A model generated the notes under the pieces. It did not search any database and was not told the DNA's origin. It was given only the letters and a program-made list of their open reading frames with translations. From assembly GCF_014207375.1 (NCBI RefSeq), contig NZ_JACHEE010000017.1:19094-83093 (forward strand): a DNA stretch of 64,000 bases. The letters run 5' to 3'. The position numbers were made by a program, and so were the translations under genes. Shown here in pieces: positions 26,123-34,570 of this stretch; positions within the stretch are counted from its first letter, which is position 1, and each line of letters begins with the position of its first letter. This DNA is from Arthrobacter sp. AZCC_0090 (GTDB lineage: Bacteria > Actinomycetota > Actinomycetes > Actinomycetales > Micrococcaceae).

Positions 26123-26259
26123 GGGCACGAAGTTTGCCGCGTCTGCCGGTTTCGTCTTAAGACGTGAGCAACGGTCCGATCCTAGTAATCTAGGAACCGC
26201 ATCCCTTACCGCCGCGCCCGGCCTCGCCGCGTTCGCGTGCCAGACTGAATGGACTTCCT

Positions 26260-26742
26260 GTGACCACACCCCGCGTCCACATCGCTACTGACCACGCCGG
26301 CATGGAGCTCAGCGCCCACCTGGTAAGCCACTTGACGGCCAAAGGCTACGACGTGGTTGACCACGGTCCCAAGGTGTACGACGCCCTCGATGACTACCCT
26401 TCGTTCTGCATCAACGCGGCCGCTGCCGTTGTGGCCGACCAGCGCGCCGGCATCCATGCTTTGGGCATTGTCCTGGGCGGATCCGGTAACGGTGAACAAA
26501 TTGCCGCAAACAAGGTCAAAGGCGTCAGGGCCGCGCTGGCCTGGAACCTTTCCACCGCGAAACTGGCGCGCGAGCACAACGACGCCAACGTGATCGCCGT
26601 CGGCGGCCGCCAGCACACAGTCGATGAAGCCACCGAACTGATTGAGGCCTTCCTGCAGGAACCCTTCAGCAACGACGAACGCCACGTGCGCCGCATCGGA
26701 AAAATCGCCGCCTACGAGACGACCGGCGAAATCGTCGAATAG
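26260..26742 (+). CDS. rpiB: Ribose-5-phosphate isomerase B
   Basis: Interconverts ribose-5-phosphate and ribulose-5-phosphate in the pentose phosphate pathway. GTG start; 160 residues. The family core is clear: IATDHAGMELSAHL, DYPSFCINAAAAV, and LGGSGNGEQIAANKVKGVRAALAWN. Like mycobacterial RpiB it has GSGNGE with an active-site Glu, where the E. coli enzyme uses Cys as base. The stop TAG shares its G with the GTG of the next gene, so rpiB and nei form a tight operon. Upstream, CCTAG-TAAT-CTAGG (26181-26194) and GTCTTAAGAC are short palindromes that may be regulator sites. Confidence 0.95.
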   Translation: MTTPRVHIATDHAGMELSAHLVSHLTAKGYDVVDHGPKVYDALDDYPSFCINAAAAVVADQRAGIHALGIVLGGSGNGEQIAANKVKGVRAALAWNLSTAKLAREHNDANVIAVGGRQHTVDEATELIEAFLQEPFSNDERHVRRIGKIAAYETTGEIVE

Positions 26743-27662
26743 TGCCTGAGGGGCATTCAATCCATCGCCTGGCGCGTCAGTTCCAGGATGTCTTTGCCGG
26801 TCAAACACTGGAACTGTCCAGCCCGCAGGGCCGTTTCACGGCGGGTGCCGCGCTTCTGGACGGCCACAAGCTGCAGGAAGCGAGAGCACACGGTAAGCAG
26901 CTCTTCCTCCGTTTTGACCATGGCGTGATTCTGCATGTCCATCTGGGTCTCTATGGTGCATGGAACTTTGGCGGCGACGAGTCTTTCCGCGGGGCGTCGA
27001 GCATCGGGGCGCCTCGGCGAATCGGCGAGCGGGAGAGCTATTCACAAGGCACAGAGCAGGAGGCGGGACCCGATGCGGCGGATGTGGAAAGTGGCTACGC
27101 GGGGCCGCCCGAACCGGTGGGGGCTGTCCGCGTTCGCCTTGTCTCGGCCAACGGCTGGGCGGACCTGCGGGGCGCCACCACGTGTGCGGCGATCACCGAG
27201 GCCGAGGCGGCAGCTGTCCTGGCACGGCTCGGTCCCGATCCCCTCCACAACCTCCCGGGCGACCGGGACGAGTTCATTCGGCGGCTGCGGCGCCGCAAGA
27301 CGGCCGTGGGGCTCCTCCTGATGGACCAGTCCGTTGTGGCCGGAATCGGGAACATCTATCGGGCGGAGGTGCTGTTCCGGCAGAGCGTTGATCCGTGGAC
27401 TACGGGCGGCGCCTTGGACGCCGAAACTGCTGGACTTCTGTGGGATGACACCGTGGCCGCCATGAACGACGGCGTCCGGGACGGGCGGATTGTTACGACC
27501 CCAACGGCTTTGTGGACCGGCGGGAACGCAGGAGCGCTCGACGGCGAGGCGCACTTTGTCTACAAACGCCAGGGCCAGCCGTGCCGGCGATGCGGCGAAG
27601 CAGTGGGGATGGCTGAAATCGGTGCGCGCAAGCTCTATTGGTGCCCTGGCTGCCAGGACTAG
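26742..27662 (+). CDS. nei: Fpg/Nei-family DNA glycosylase (Nei-type)
   Basis: Excises oxidised bases and nicks at the abasic site. The mature N-terminus PEGHSIHRLAR gives the catalytic Pro2 and Glu3 in the Nei-type PEGH form. The helix-two-turn-helix has AVGLLLMDQSVVAGIGNIYRAEVLF, and the zinc finger is CRRCGEAVGMAEIGARKLYWCPGC. 306 residues, longer than many because of a 40-residue Gly/Glu-rich loop at about 80-125. The GTG start overlaps the rpiB stop by one base, an arrangement found widely in actinobacteria. It likely acts on oxidised pyrimidines, in contrast with the Fpg at 33359. Confidence 0.93.
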   Translation: MPEGHSIHRLARQFQDVFAGQTLELSSPQGRFTAGAALLDGHKLQEARAHGKQLFLRFDHGVILHVHLGLYGAWNFGGDESFRGASSIGAPRRIGERESYSQGTEQEAGPDAADVESGYAGPPEPVGAVRVRLVSANGWADLRGATTCAAITEAEAAAVLARLGPDPLHNLPGDRDEFIRRLRRRKTAVGLLLMDQSVVAGIGNIYRAEVLFRQSVDPWTTGGALDAETAGLLWDDTVAAMNDGVRDGRIVTTPTALWTGGNAGALDGEAHFVYKRQGQPCRRCGEAVGMAEIGARKLYWCPGCQD

Positions 27663-27823
27663 GCAAAACGCGTGGCGCTGTCGGCGCCTAGTGCCTCCCG
27701 TCCTTACCCTTTTTGAACCGGAACACGCTCTCTCAATGGTGTGTCGTCGGCGTGTTGAGGGAGAATCCCCTTCAAAGAAGGTCAGGAAGGGAAAGGCACG
27801 CTCAACCTGCTTAAATGCGAAGA

Positions 27824-27840
27824 GCCCCTCAATGAGGGGC
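27824..27840 (-). terminator. Hairpin after tRNA-Gly
   Basis: GCCCCTC and GAGGGGC pair around a 3-base loop just beyond the 3' end of tRNA-Gly on the minus strand, with TCTTCGCATTT following. The bases between nei and here show no gene. They contain only a longer imperfect AACACGC/GCGTGTT repeat near 27722-27757. Confidence 0.6.
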
Positions 27841-27852
27841 CCTTCCGTTCTT

Positions 27853-27926
27853 TGGAGGGGACGACGGGAATCGAACCCGCGTAATCAGTTTGGAAGACTG
27901 AGGCTTTACCATTAAGCTACGTCCCC
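27853..27926 (-). tRNA. tRNA-Gly (TCC anticodon), CCA encoded
   Basis: Reading leftward: acceptor GGGGACG/CGTCCCC, D-arm with AATGGTA loop, anticodon loop CTTCCAA with TCC, T-arm GCGGG TTCGATT CCCGT and discriminator T. The template then continues CCA at 27855-27853, so the 3' end is encoded, unlike the other tRNAs here. Confidence 0.96.
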
Positions 27927-28070
27927 GGGCGAGACTGCATGCACCCTTGGAGGTGTTCCGCGCATCTTTCCGGCGGCTGTTGAAGCCGGATATAACTAAA
28001 CCTAATTCAGGGGCCAAGTGTCAAATGTGCATTCTCCGGCGCTATGCCCGTAGACTGTCCTGTGCATTCA

Positions 28071-28145
28071 CGGGGTGTAGCTCAGCTTGGCTAGAGCGCC
28101 TGCTTTGGGAGCAGGAAGTCGCAGGTTCAAATCCTGTCACCCCGA
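28071..28145 (+). tRNA. tRNA-Pro (TGG anticodon)
   Basis: Acceptor CGGGGTG/CACCCCG, D-arm GCTC...GAGC, anticodon loop TTTGGGA with TGG, T-arm GCAGG TTCAAAT CCTGT and discriminator A. CCA is not encoded. It lies 69 bases upstream of the tig start and could share its transcript. Confidence 0.96.
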
Positions 28146-28213
28146 CTCTGTGTGCCTGTCCCGATCCGGGACGCGGCAGAACCCCATCCCACAAAACCAG
28201 GAGTACTTAGACT

Positions 28214-29584
28214 GTGAAGAGCGCTGTCGAGAACCTCACCGCCACGCGGGTCAAGCTCAACGTTGAGGTTCCCTTTGAGGAACTGAAGCCGAGCATCGAT
28301 GCCGCTTACAAGACCGTTGCTTCGCAGATCCAGGTTCCCGGGTTCCGCAAGGGCAAGGTTCCCTCCAAGCTGGTCGACCAGCGCGTCGGCCGTGGTTACG
28401 TCTTGGAGACCGCCATCAACGATGGCCTCAATGGCTGGTACCAGGCTGCTGTCCAGGAAACTGGCCTCCGCCCCCTGAGCCGTCCCGAGGTTGAGATCAC
28501 CGAGGTTCCGGACCCCTCCGCAACCGACGGTGAGCTGAAGTTCCAGGTTGAGATCGATGTCCGCCCCGAGGTTGAACTGCCCGACTACGCCGGCATCAAG
28601 ATCGAGGTTGCTGCTGCAGAGTCCTCCGACGAGGACGTCGACAAGGCCCTGGATGAACTCCGTGGCCGCTTCGGCACCCTGAAGTCGGTTGACCGCCCTG
28701 CTGCCGATGGTGACTTCCTGACCATCGACATCACCGCCACGATCGACGGCGCAGAGATTGACTCCGCTACCGGGCTGTCCTACCAGGTTGGCGCCGGCAC
28801 CATGCTCGAAGGCCTGGACGAGGCCGTCACCGGCCTGTCTGCCGATGAAGAAGCAATCTTCGACACCACGCTTGTTGGCGGCGAGCACGCCGGCGAGGCC
28901 GCCCAGGTCAAGGTTGTTGTCAAGACCGTCAAGGAGCGCGAGCTTCCTGACGCAAACGACGACTTCGCCCAGTTGGCATCCGAGTTCGACACTCTCGCTG
29001 AACTGCGTGAAGACCTTGCCAAGCAGGCTGCTGAGTCCAAGGTGGTCGGCCAGGGCGTCGAAGCCCGCGACAAGGTCCTGGACAAGCTGGTCGAGCTCAT
29101 CGAGGTCCCGGTTCCGGACTCCGTGGTCGAAGAGCAGCTCGAAGCGCACTTCAACCCGGAGAACGCCCACGGTGAAGGCGAGCACGACACCGAGGAACAC
29201 CGCGCGGAGGTCAAGGCCAACACCGCCCGCGCTTTCCAGAACGAGATCATCCTTGACGCTATTGCCGACAAGGAAGAAGTGAACGTCAGCCAGAACGAAC
29301 TGATCGATTACATCGTCTCCACGGCAAGCCAGTACGGCATGGACCCGAACCAGTTCGCCCAGATCATCGATCAGAGCGGCCAGGTTCCCATGATGGTTTC
29401 CGAGGTCCGCCGCCGCAAGGCCCTCGCAGTTGTGCTGGGTCAGGCCGAGGTTGTCGACTCCGAAGGCAACAAGGTTGACCTCAGCGACTTCGTGCGCCCC
29501 GCCGGTGAAGAGACCGTCAGCGTCGAAGAAGCCGAAGAAGCAGCCGTCGTTCCGAGCGATGACCCTGCCGCAGTGAAGTTCTAG
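28214..29584 (+). CDS. tig: Trigger factor, ribosome-bound chaperone
   Basis: Binds ribosomal protein L23 and shields nascent chains. GTG start with AGGAG upstream; 456 residues. The ribosome-binding domain has the signature VPGFRKGKVP. The PPIase (FKBP-like) domain lies at about 150-240 (VDRPAADGDFLTIDITATIDG...), and the C-terminal chaperone arms follow, ending in an acidic tail (VEEAEEAAVVPSDD). The order tig-clpP1-clpP2-clpX is common in bacteria and links folding with proteolysis. A strong hairpin separates it from clpP1. Confidence 0.97.
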   Translation: MKSAVENLTATRVKLNVEVPFEELKPSIDAAYKTVASQIQVPGFRKGKVPSKLVDQRVGRGYVLETAINDGLNGWYQAAVQETGLRPLSRPEVEITEVPDPSATDGELKFQVEIDVRPEVELPDYAGIKIEVAAAESSDEDVDKALDELRGRFGTLKSVDRPAADGDFLTIDITATIDGAEIDSATGLSYQVGAGTMLEGLDEAVTGLSADEEAIFDTTLVGGEHAGEAAQVKVVVKTVKERELPDANDDFAQLASEFDTLAELREDLAKQAAESKVVGQGVEARDKVLDKLVELIEVPVPDSVVEEQLEAHFNPENAHGEGEHDTEEHRAEVKANTARAFQNEIILDAIADKEEVNVSQNELIDYIVSTASQYGMDPNQFAQIIDQSGQVPMMVSEVRRRKALAVVLGQAEVVDSEGNKVDLSDFVRPAGEETVSVEEAEEAAVVPSDDPAAVKF

Positions 29585-29595
29585 TTTTGCCTCTT

Positions 29596-29627
29596 GCCGC
29601 CCCCGGATCCTTCGATCCGGGGGCGGC
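29596..29627 (+). terminator. Terminator of tig
   Basis: A perfect 14-bp stem, GCCGCCCCCGGATC/GATCCGGGGGCGGC, with loop CTTC, then TTGGTTT. It isolates tig from the clp operon. Confidence 0.88.
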
Positions 29628-29676
29628 TTGGTTTAAGCCGCGCCAGCGCCGAAAAGCCGGACGCTCCCCAATCGTG

Positions 29677-29687
29677 CGCCGTCAGCG
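29677..29687 (+). promoter_or_regulatory. Candidate ClgR operator upstream of clpP1P2
   Basis: CGC-CGTCA-GCG followed by AAC fits the CGC-N5-GCG core of the ClgR operator, with the conserved flank on the right. ClgR activates clpP1P2 in Corynebacterium and Streptomyces, and the site sits 115 bases before the clpP1 start. It is assigned from pattern and location only. Confidence 0.5.
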
Positions 29688-29801
29688 AACAGCGCGATTT
29701 GGGAGAACAAATCGCCATCGAAAACGGTTAGTGTCCAAGTAGTGAAGATCAGGGATGGCAAGTTCAGCAATGGCCCTGTCACCAGCGAGAGGTAAGTACT
29801 T

Positions 29802-30440
29802 ATGTCACAGCACGCAGAGGCACCCAGGATGGCCACCGTCGATCCCGCGGCCCAGGACAACTACATCTACAACCGCCTGCTGAAAGAGCGCATCATCTGG
29901 CTCGGATCTGAAGTCCGTGACGAGAACGCCAACGCGATCTGCTCCCAGCTCCTCCTCCTCTCGGCTGAAGACCCGGAGAAGGACATCTACCTTTACATCA
30001 ACTCTCCTGGTGGTTCCGTGACTGCCGGCATGGCCATTTACGACACCATGCAGTTCATCCCGAACGACGTCGTGACGGTCGCCACCGGACTCGCGGCCTC
30101 CATGGGACAGTTCCTTCTTTCCTCGGGCACCAAGGGCAAGCGTTACGCCACGCCCAACGCCCGCATCCTCATGCACCAGCCTTCCGGCGGCATCGGTGGC
30201 ACGGCGTCGGACATCAAGATCCAGGCCGAGCTGATCCTTCACATGAAGAAGGTCATGGCCGAGCTGACCGCTGAACAGACCGGGCAGACTGTCGAGACCA
30301 TCCTCAAGGACAACGACCGGGACAAGTGGTTCACCGCCACTGAGGCCCTTGCATACGGCTTCTTCGACAAGATCTCAGCCCACGCTGGATCGGTCGCTGG
30401 CGGGGGCGGAACGGCCAACTCCTCGAATTCCGAGAAGTAA
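29802..30440 (+). CDS. clpP1: ATP-dependent Clp protease proteolytic subunit 1
   Basis: Serine protease ring that degrades proteins fed by ClpX or ClpC. 212 residues with catalytic Ser100 (GLAASMG), His125 (LMHQPSGG) and Asp174 (DNDRD). INSPGGSVTAGMAIYDTM forms the oxyanion region. AGAGGTAAG precedes the ATG. It is followed by clpP2 after 30 bases and clpX after 880. In actinobacteria ClpP1 and ClpP2 assemble as a mixed double ring and each needs the other. The C-terminal tail GSVAGGGGTANSSNSEK is longer than in E. coli ClpP. Confidence 0.97.
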   Translation: MSQHAEAPRMATVDPAAQDNYIYNRLLKERIIWLGSEVRDENANAICSQLLLLSAEDPEKDIYLYINSPGGSVTAGMAIYDTMQFIPNDVVTVATGLAASMGQFLLSSGTKGKRYATPNARILMHQPSGGIGGTASDIKIQAELILHMKKVMAELTAEQTGQTVETILKDNDRDKWFTATEALAYGFFDKISAHAGSVAGGGGTANSSNSEK

Positions 30441-30470
30441 CCGGCACACGAAACATTCAGATCAGGAGCA

Positions 30471-31136
30471 ATGAACATGAATTACAACTTTGGATGGTCT
30501 GCCGGTAATCTCCCGTCCAGCCGCTATGTCCTCCCGCAGTTCGAGGAGCGCACCCCTTACGGCTTCAAGCGCCAGGACCCGTACACGAAGCTGTTCGAGG
30601 ACCGCATCATCTTCCTCGGCGTACAGGTTGACGACGCTTCCGCCGACGACATCATGGCCCAGCTGTTGGTGCTCGAGTCTACGGATCCGGATCGGGACAT
30701 CACCCTGTACATCAACTCCCCGGGTGGCTCATTCACAGCCATGACTGCCATCTACGACACCATGCAGTACATCCGTCCCGAGATCCAGACTGTTTGCCTG
30801 GGCCAGGCGGCCAGCGCCGCAGCCGTGCTGCTCGCTGCCGGTACTCCCGGCAAGCGGCTCGCACTGCCGAACGCCCGCGTCCTGATCCACCAGCCGGCGC
30901 TGTCCGGCGGCCAGGGCGGACAAGCCTCGGACCTCGAGATCCAGGCGGCCGAAGTCATGCGCATGCGCACCTGGCTTGAGGACACGCTGGCCCACCACTC
31001 CGGCCGTACCTCTGAGCAGGTCAACAATGACATCGAACGCGACAAGATCCTCACCGCCGCTGAAGCGATGAACTACGGATTGATCGACCAGGTGCTCGAT
31101 TCCCGCAAGATCAAGCCCCAGGCGATCGCCAGGTAA
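30471..31136 (+). CDS. clpP2: ATP-dependent Clp protease proteolytic subunit 2
   Basis: Partner ring of ClpP1; 221 residues with Ser115 (LGQAASAAAV), His140 (LIHQPALSGG) and Asp191 (NDIERD). The N-terminal YVLPQFEERTPYGFKRQDPYTKLFEDRIIFLG is typical of the actinobacterial P2 form, which docks the ATPase. AGGAG lies eight bases before the ATG (30471); a second ATG two codons on is possible. It is in one operon with clpP1. Confidence 0.97.
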   Translation: MNMNYNFGWSAGNLPSSRYVLPQFEERTPYGFKRQDPYTKLFEDRIIFLGVQVDDASADDIMAQLLVLESTDPDRDITLYINSPGGSFTAMTAIYDTMQYIRPEIQTVCLGQAASAAAVLLAAGTPGKRLALPNARVLIHQPALSGGQGGQASDLEIQAAEVMRMRTWLEDTLAHHSGRTSEQVNNDIERDKILTAAEAMNYGLIDQVLDSRKIKPQAIAR

Positions 31137-31320
31137 CTGGCCAAAACTCGACGCCGGTGCGGTTCAGGAAATATGGACCGCATCGGCGTTCTGTTTCAAC
31201 CCAAGCAGCCCATTGTGTCCTACAGTGGAAGTTGTCATGGTGGCGCCCCCGCTGCGATCTCGCGAAATTGGCGGATAGGTACGGGGCTGCACCACCCGCA
31301 TGAAACGAAGGGATTCCCAC

Positions 31321-32607
31321 ATGGCTCGGATTGGCGAGAGCACGGATCTGCTGAAGTGTTCTTTCTGCGGAAAGAGCCAGAAGCAGGTTCGGAAGCTGAT
31401 TGCCGGGCCCGGCGTGTACATCTGCGACGAGTGCATCGAACTCTGCAACGAGATCATCGAAGAGGAACTCGCTGAAGTGTCGGATCTGGGCAGCTTCGAG
31501 TTGCCCAAGCCGCGGGAAATCTTCGATTTCCTCCAGGAGTACGTCATTGGCCAGGAGCCGGCGAAACGCTCCCTCGCCGTCGCGGTCTACAACCACTACA
31601 AGCGCATCCAGGCAGGTCACGCACCAAAGACCGGCCTTGGCGAAGGTGGACACCACGAGGACGTGGAGATCGCCAAGTCCAATATCCTGTTGATTGGCCC
31701 CACCGGTTGCGGCAAGACCTACCTCGCACAAACCCTGGCCCGCCGCTTGAACGTCCCCTTCGCCGTCGCGGACGCCACCGCGCTTACGGAGGCCGGATAC
31801 GTGGGCGAGGACGTCGAAAACATCTTGCTGAAGCTCATCCAAGCCGCTGACTACGACGTCAAAAAGGCCGAGCAAGGCATCATCTACATCGACGAGATCG
31901 ACAAGATCTCGCGCAAGAGTGAGAACCCGTCCATCACCCGCGACGTCTCTGGCGAAGGCGTGCAGCAGGCACTCCTGAAGATCCTCGAAGGCACGGTGGC
32001 CTCGGTTCCGCCGCAGGGTGGTCGTAAACACCCGCATCAGGAATTCATCCAGATCGACACCACCAATGTGCTGTTCATTGTGGCCGGTGCCTTTGCCGGA
32101 CTTGAGGACATCATCGGATCGCGGTCCGGTCGCAAGGGCATTGGTTTCGGGGCCCCGCTCAACGAGGTCAAGGACAACGCAGACAGCTACGGCGAGGTGA
32201 TGCCGGAGGACCTGCTCAAGTTCGGGCTTATTCCTGAATTCATTGGACGCCTGCCGGTGATCACCACCGTGTCCAACCTTGACCGTTCCGCGCTCATCCA
32301 GATTCTCTCCAAGCCCAAGAACGCCTTGATCAAGCAGTACCAGAAGATGTTCCAGCTGGACGGCGTCGAGCTTTTGTTCGACGACGACGCCCTTGACTCG
32401 ATTGCGGACCAAGCCCTTGAACGTGGCACCGGAGCGCGCGGACTGCGTGCCATCATGGAGGAAGTGCTGCTGCCGGTCATGTTCGACCTGCCCAGCAGGG
32501 ACGACATCGCCAGCGTCGTCATCACTGCCGACGCCGTGAACAAGAAGGGCCAGCCCACCATGATCGCGCACGAGGTCGTGGCGAAGCGGCGGAATAAGTC
32601 GGCCTAG
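31321..32607 (+). CDS. clpX: ATP-dependent Clp protease ATP-binding subunit ClpX
   Basis: AAA+ unfoldase that feeds substrates to ClpP1P2. Start ATG 31321 after AAGGGA; 428 residues. The N-terminal zinc-binding domain has C13xxC16 (CSFC) and C35xxC38 (CDEC). Walker A is GPTGCGKT (126-133), Walker B IIYIDEIDKI, and the sensor and pore loops GYVGEDVEN and the IGF-type loop (for ClpP docking) follow: RKGIGFGAP. The 184-base gap after clpP2 may hold its own promoter. Confidence 0.97.
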   Translation: MARIGESTDLLKCSFCGKSQKQVRKLIAGPGVYICDECIELCNEIIEEELAEVSDLGSFELPKPREIFDFLQEYVIGQEPAKRSLAVAVYNHYKRIQAGHAPKTGLGEGGHHEDVEIAKSNILLIGPTGCGKTYLAQTLARRLNVPFAVADATALTEAGYVGEDVENILLKLIQAADYDVKKAEQGIIYIDEIDKISRKSENPSITRDVSGEGVQQALLKILEGTVASVPPQGGRKHPHQEFIQIDTTNVLFIVAGAFAGLEDIIGSRSGRKGIGFGAPLNEVKDNADSYGEVMPEDLLKFGLIPEFIGRLPVITTVSNLDRSALIQILSKPKNALIKQYQKMFQLDGVELLFDDDALDSIADQALERGTGARGLRAIMEEVLLPVMFDLPSRDDIASVVITADAVNKKGQPTMIAHEVVAKRRNKSA

Positions 32608-32688
32608 CCCAAGGTTGGCATAGTCGGTGCCGGACGCACATTCTTCCGGCTAGCCGCGCCCCCGTACGTCCTATCCGAGGAGTTCACT

Positions 32689-33303
32689 GTGCCCGAGCAG
32701 ACCGCAAACAAGGTTGATTTCTGGTTCGACCCCATGTGCCCTTTTGCCTGGGTGACATCGCGCTGGATTGGCGAAGTGGAAGACGTGCGTGGCATCGAGA
32801 CCAATTGGAACGTCATGAGCCTGTCTGTTCTCAACGAGGGCCGCGAACTGCCGGCCGAGTACGCCGAGAAGATGGAGCTTGGCTGGGGACCCGTGCGTGT
32901 CATCATTGCCGCCCGCGAGCTGCACGGAACCAAGTACATCAAGCCGCTGTACGACGCGATGGGTTCCCTCATCCACCACGAAGGCATCAAGGATTTCGCC
33001 GAGGTCATCTCCAAGGCACTGGCTGAAACCGGCCTGCCCGCCGAGTTGGCCCGCTTTGCCGATTCTGAAGAATACGATGTGCAGCTGCGTGCCAGCCACG
33101 AATCCGGCATCTCCTTGGTGGGCCAGGACGTGGGGACTCCGGTGGTCGCGGTCAACGGCACTGCGTTCTTCGGCCCGGTCCTGACCCGCGTTCCCCGTGG
33201 AGAAGAAGCTGGCCGTATCTGGGATGCCACGGTCACGTTGGCCGGCTACCCGCACTTCTTCGAGCTGAAGCGCAGCCGGACCGAAAGCCCCGAATTCAAC
33301 TAG
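32689..33303 (+). CDS. DsbA-fold, mycothiol-dependent nitroreductase-like protein with CPFA site
   Basis: A 204-residue thioredoxin-fold protein closely resembling Mycobacterium tuberculosis Rv2466c, the mycothiol-dependent reductase that activates nitro-prodrugs: shared features are WGPVRVIIAARELHG, SLVGQDVGTPVV, and FFGPVLTRVPRGEEAG with a C-terminal YPHFFELKRSRTESPEF. In Rv2466c the active site is CPWC, but here it is C17-P-F-A20, so the resolving Cys is missing. It can work only with one thiol, probably by forming a mixed disulfide with mycothiol. GTG start after GAGGAG. It stands between clpX and the convergent fpg. Confidence 0.87.
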   Translation: MPEQTANKVDFWFDPMCPFAWVTSRWIGEVEDVRGIETNWNVMSLSVLNEGRELPAEYAEKMELGWGPVRVIIAARELHGTKYIKPLYDAMGSLIHHEGIKDFAEVISKALAETGLPAELARFADSEEYDVQLRASHESGISLVGQDVGTPVVAVNGTAFFGPVLTRVPRGEEAGRIWDATVTLAGYPHFFELKRSRTESPEFN

Positions 33304-33316
33304 GCCCGATTCGGGC
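33304..33316 (+). terminator. Short hairpin between convergent genes
   Basis: GCCCG and CGGGC pair around ATT immediately after the oxidoreductase stop. It is too short to be sure, and there is no T-run. Confidence 0.35.
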
Positions 33317-33358
33317 TCGTGGTTGAGCTGCTGGCGGTTGACGCGACCGCTGGCACGG

Positions 33359-34234
33359 CTATTTCAGGAAGCGCGACGTTCTGCGGTCCGCCAGGATCTT
33401 TCCGTTTGTTTGGCAGCCCGGGCAATACTGCAATGCGGTGTCGGCAAAGGACACTTCGCGGATCGTGGACCCGCACACCGGGCATGACTGGCCCGCCCTG
33501 CCATGTACCCTCATGGTGCTCCGCTTCGCGTCCTTGAGTTCGTTGGAGGCTTTCCCGGTTGCGGCGGCAACAGCCGCCCCCAGGACGCTTTCGATGGCCT
33601 CATAAAGGACCTGCGTGGTATTCCTGTCCAGCGACTTGGCGATCGCGAACGGTGAAATTCTGGCGGCGTGGAGGATTTCGTCGCTATAGGCGTTGCCGAT
33701 GCCAGCGATGATGCTCTGGCTCCTGAGCAGTCCCTTGATCTGGTGTGAGCTTGTGGCCAGGATCCCGGTCAAGGTTTCCACGGTGAATTCCGGGCTTAGC
33801 GGGTCCGGACCCAGCGTTGCGATGCCCGGAACGTCCATGGGGCTTCGCACCACGTACACGGCCAGGCTTTTCTTCGTTCCCGCCTCCGTCAAATCCACGC
33901 CGACGTGCGTTGAACCATCGCTCTTGGTGAAGCTGAGCCTGGCGGCAATATTGCTGCCGCCCATCCGTAGCTGGGTCTGCGACGGCTGCTCGGTGTACCG
34001 CAGCCACCCGGCCTTGGCGAGGTGGAAAATGAAATGGATCCCCCCGACGTCGAGGCTGACGAACTTGCCGAAGCGCTCCACCCGGAGGACTTTCCGACCC
34101 TCCAGGGATGAATACGGTGGATCGGCGGTCTTGAGCACTGCAAAAGAGGTGATCTGGATCTTCGTCAGTTCGGCACCGAGAAGATTCCTGCCCAGGAAGG
34201 CGGCTAGCCCGGCCACTTCGGGAAGTTCTGGCAT
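33359..34234 (-). CDS. Formamidopyrimidine-DNA glycosylase family protein
   Basis: Base-excision repair glycosylase for oxidised purines or formamidopyrimidines. The ATG at 34234 exposes MPELPEV, giving Pro2 and Glu3 in the Fpg-type PELPE form. FGKFVSLDVGG has the conserved Lys, SIIAGIGNAYSDEIL the helix-two-turn-helix, and CPVCGSTIREVSFADTALQYCPGC the zinc finger. 291 residues. It differs from the Nei at 26742 in the N-terminal motif, so the two likely share out lesions. The last residues carry a short tail (NGKILADRRTSRFLK) after the finger. Confidence 0.92.
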   Translation of the reverse strand: MPELPEVAGLAAFLGRNLLGAELTKIQITSFAVLKTADPPYSSLEGRKVLRVERFGKFVSLDVGGIHFIFHLAKAGWLRYTEQPSQTQLRMGGSNIAARLSFTKSDGSTHVGVDLTEAGTKKSLAVYVVRSPMDVPGIATLGPDPLSPEFTVETLTGILATSSHQIKGLLRSQSIIAGIGNAYSDEILHAARISPFAIAKSLDRNTTQVLYEAIESVLGAAVAAATGKASNELKDAKRSTMRVHGRAGQSCPVCGSTIREVSFADTALQYCPGCQTNGKILADRRTSRFLK

Positions 34235-34364
34235 AGCAACACTGTGCCACAAGCATCCAGCCGCCAGAACCCCGCAGGCCAGTCACGAAGTCCCGGAATT
34301 ACATGCCAGTAGTTCCTGCAGAGGGGTTGTGCTGACCGGGAAGCGGGTCAAGAATAGAACTTAC

Positions 34365-34570
34365 CCACTTCGAAAGAAGAGGGACACGGAAACCAAAGAT
34401 TCAGTGATATGTATCTGACGCAGCCTTCGGCAAAGTTGGATACAAGCTACCAGTGACGAGGTAGGAAGACCTGAAAGTCTGAGGATTCCGCCAGACTGTC
34501 AAGACGTCACCGGACAGCCGAAAAGTCGAAGCCCCACCAACGGCTAAACGCTGATGGGGCTTCCCCTTTG
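34365..34570 (+). ncRNA. Candidate structured non-coding RNA between fpg and valS
   Basis: A 400-base gap without a convincing ORF. A sigma-70-like promoter is visible: CTGACC (34332-34337), 17 bases, TAGAAC (34355-34360). After the predicted start come nested stems: TGTATC (34410-34415) with GATACA (34439-34444) around GCC-TTC-GGC, AGGT/ACCT (34459-34472), GTCTG/CAGAC (34477-34496), and finally GAAGCCCCA/TGGGGCTTC (34528-34563) followed by CCCCTTT as terminator. It lacks the marks of tmRNA, SRP RNA and RNase P RNA. The final hairpin could instead, or also, end valS from the other strand. Confidence 0.4.

Noticed and set aside
34300..34570. tmRNA, SRP RNA or RNase P RNA
   Set aside because: No tag-peptide ORF with tRNA-like ends, no GGAAGCAGC-like SRP loop and no RNase P core motif. 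Kept only as an unnamed candidate RNA.
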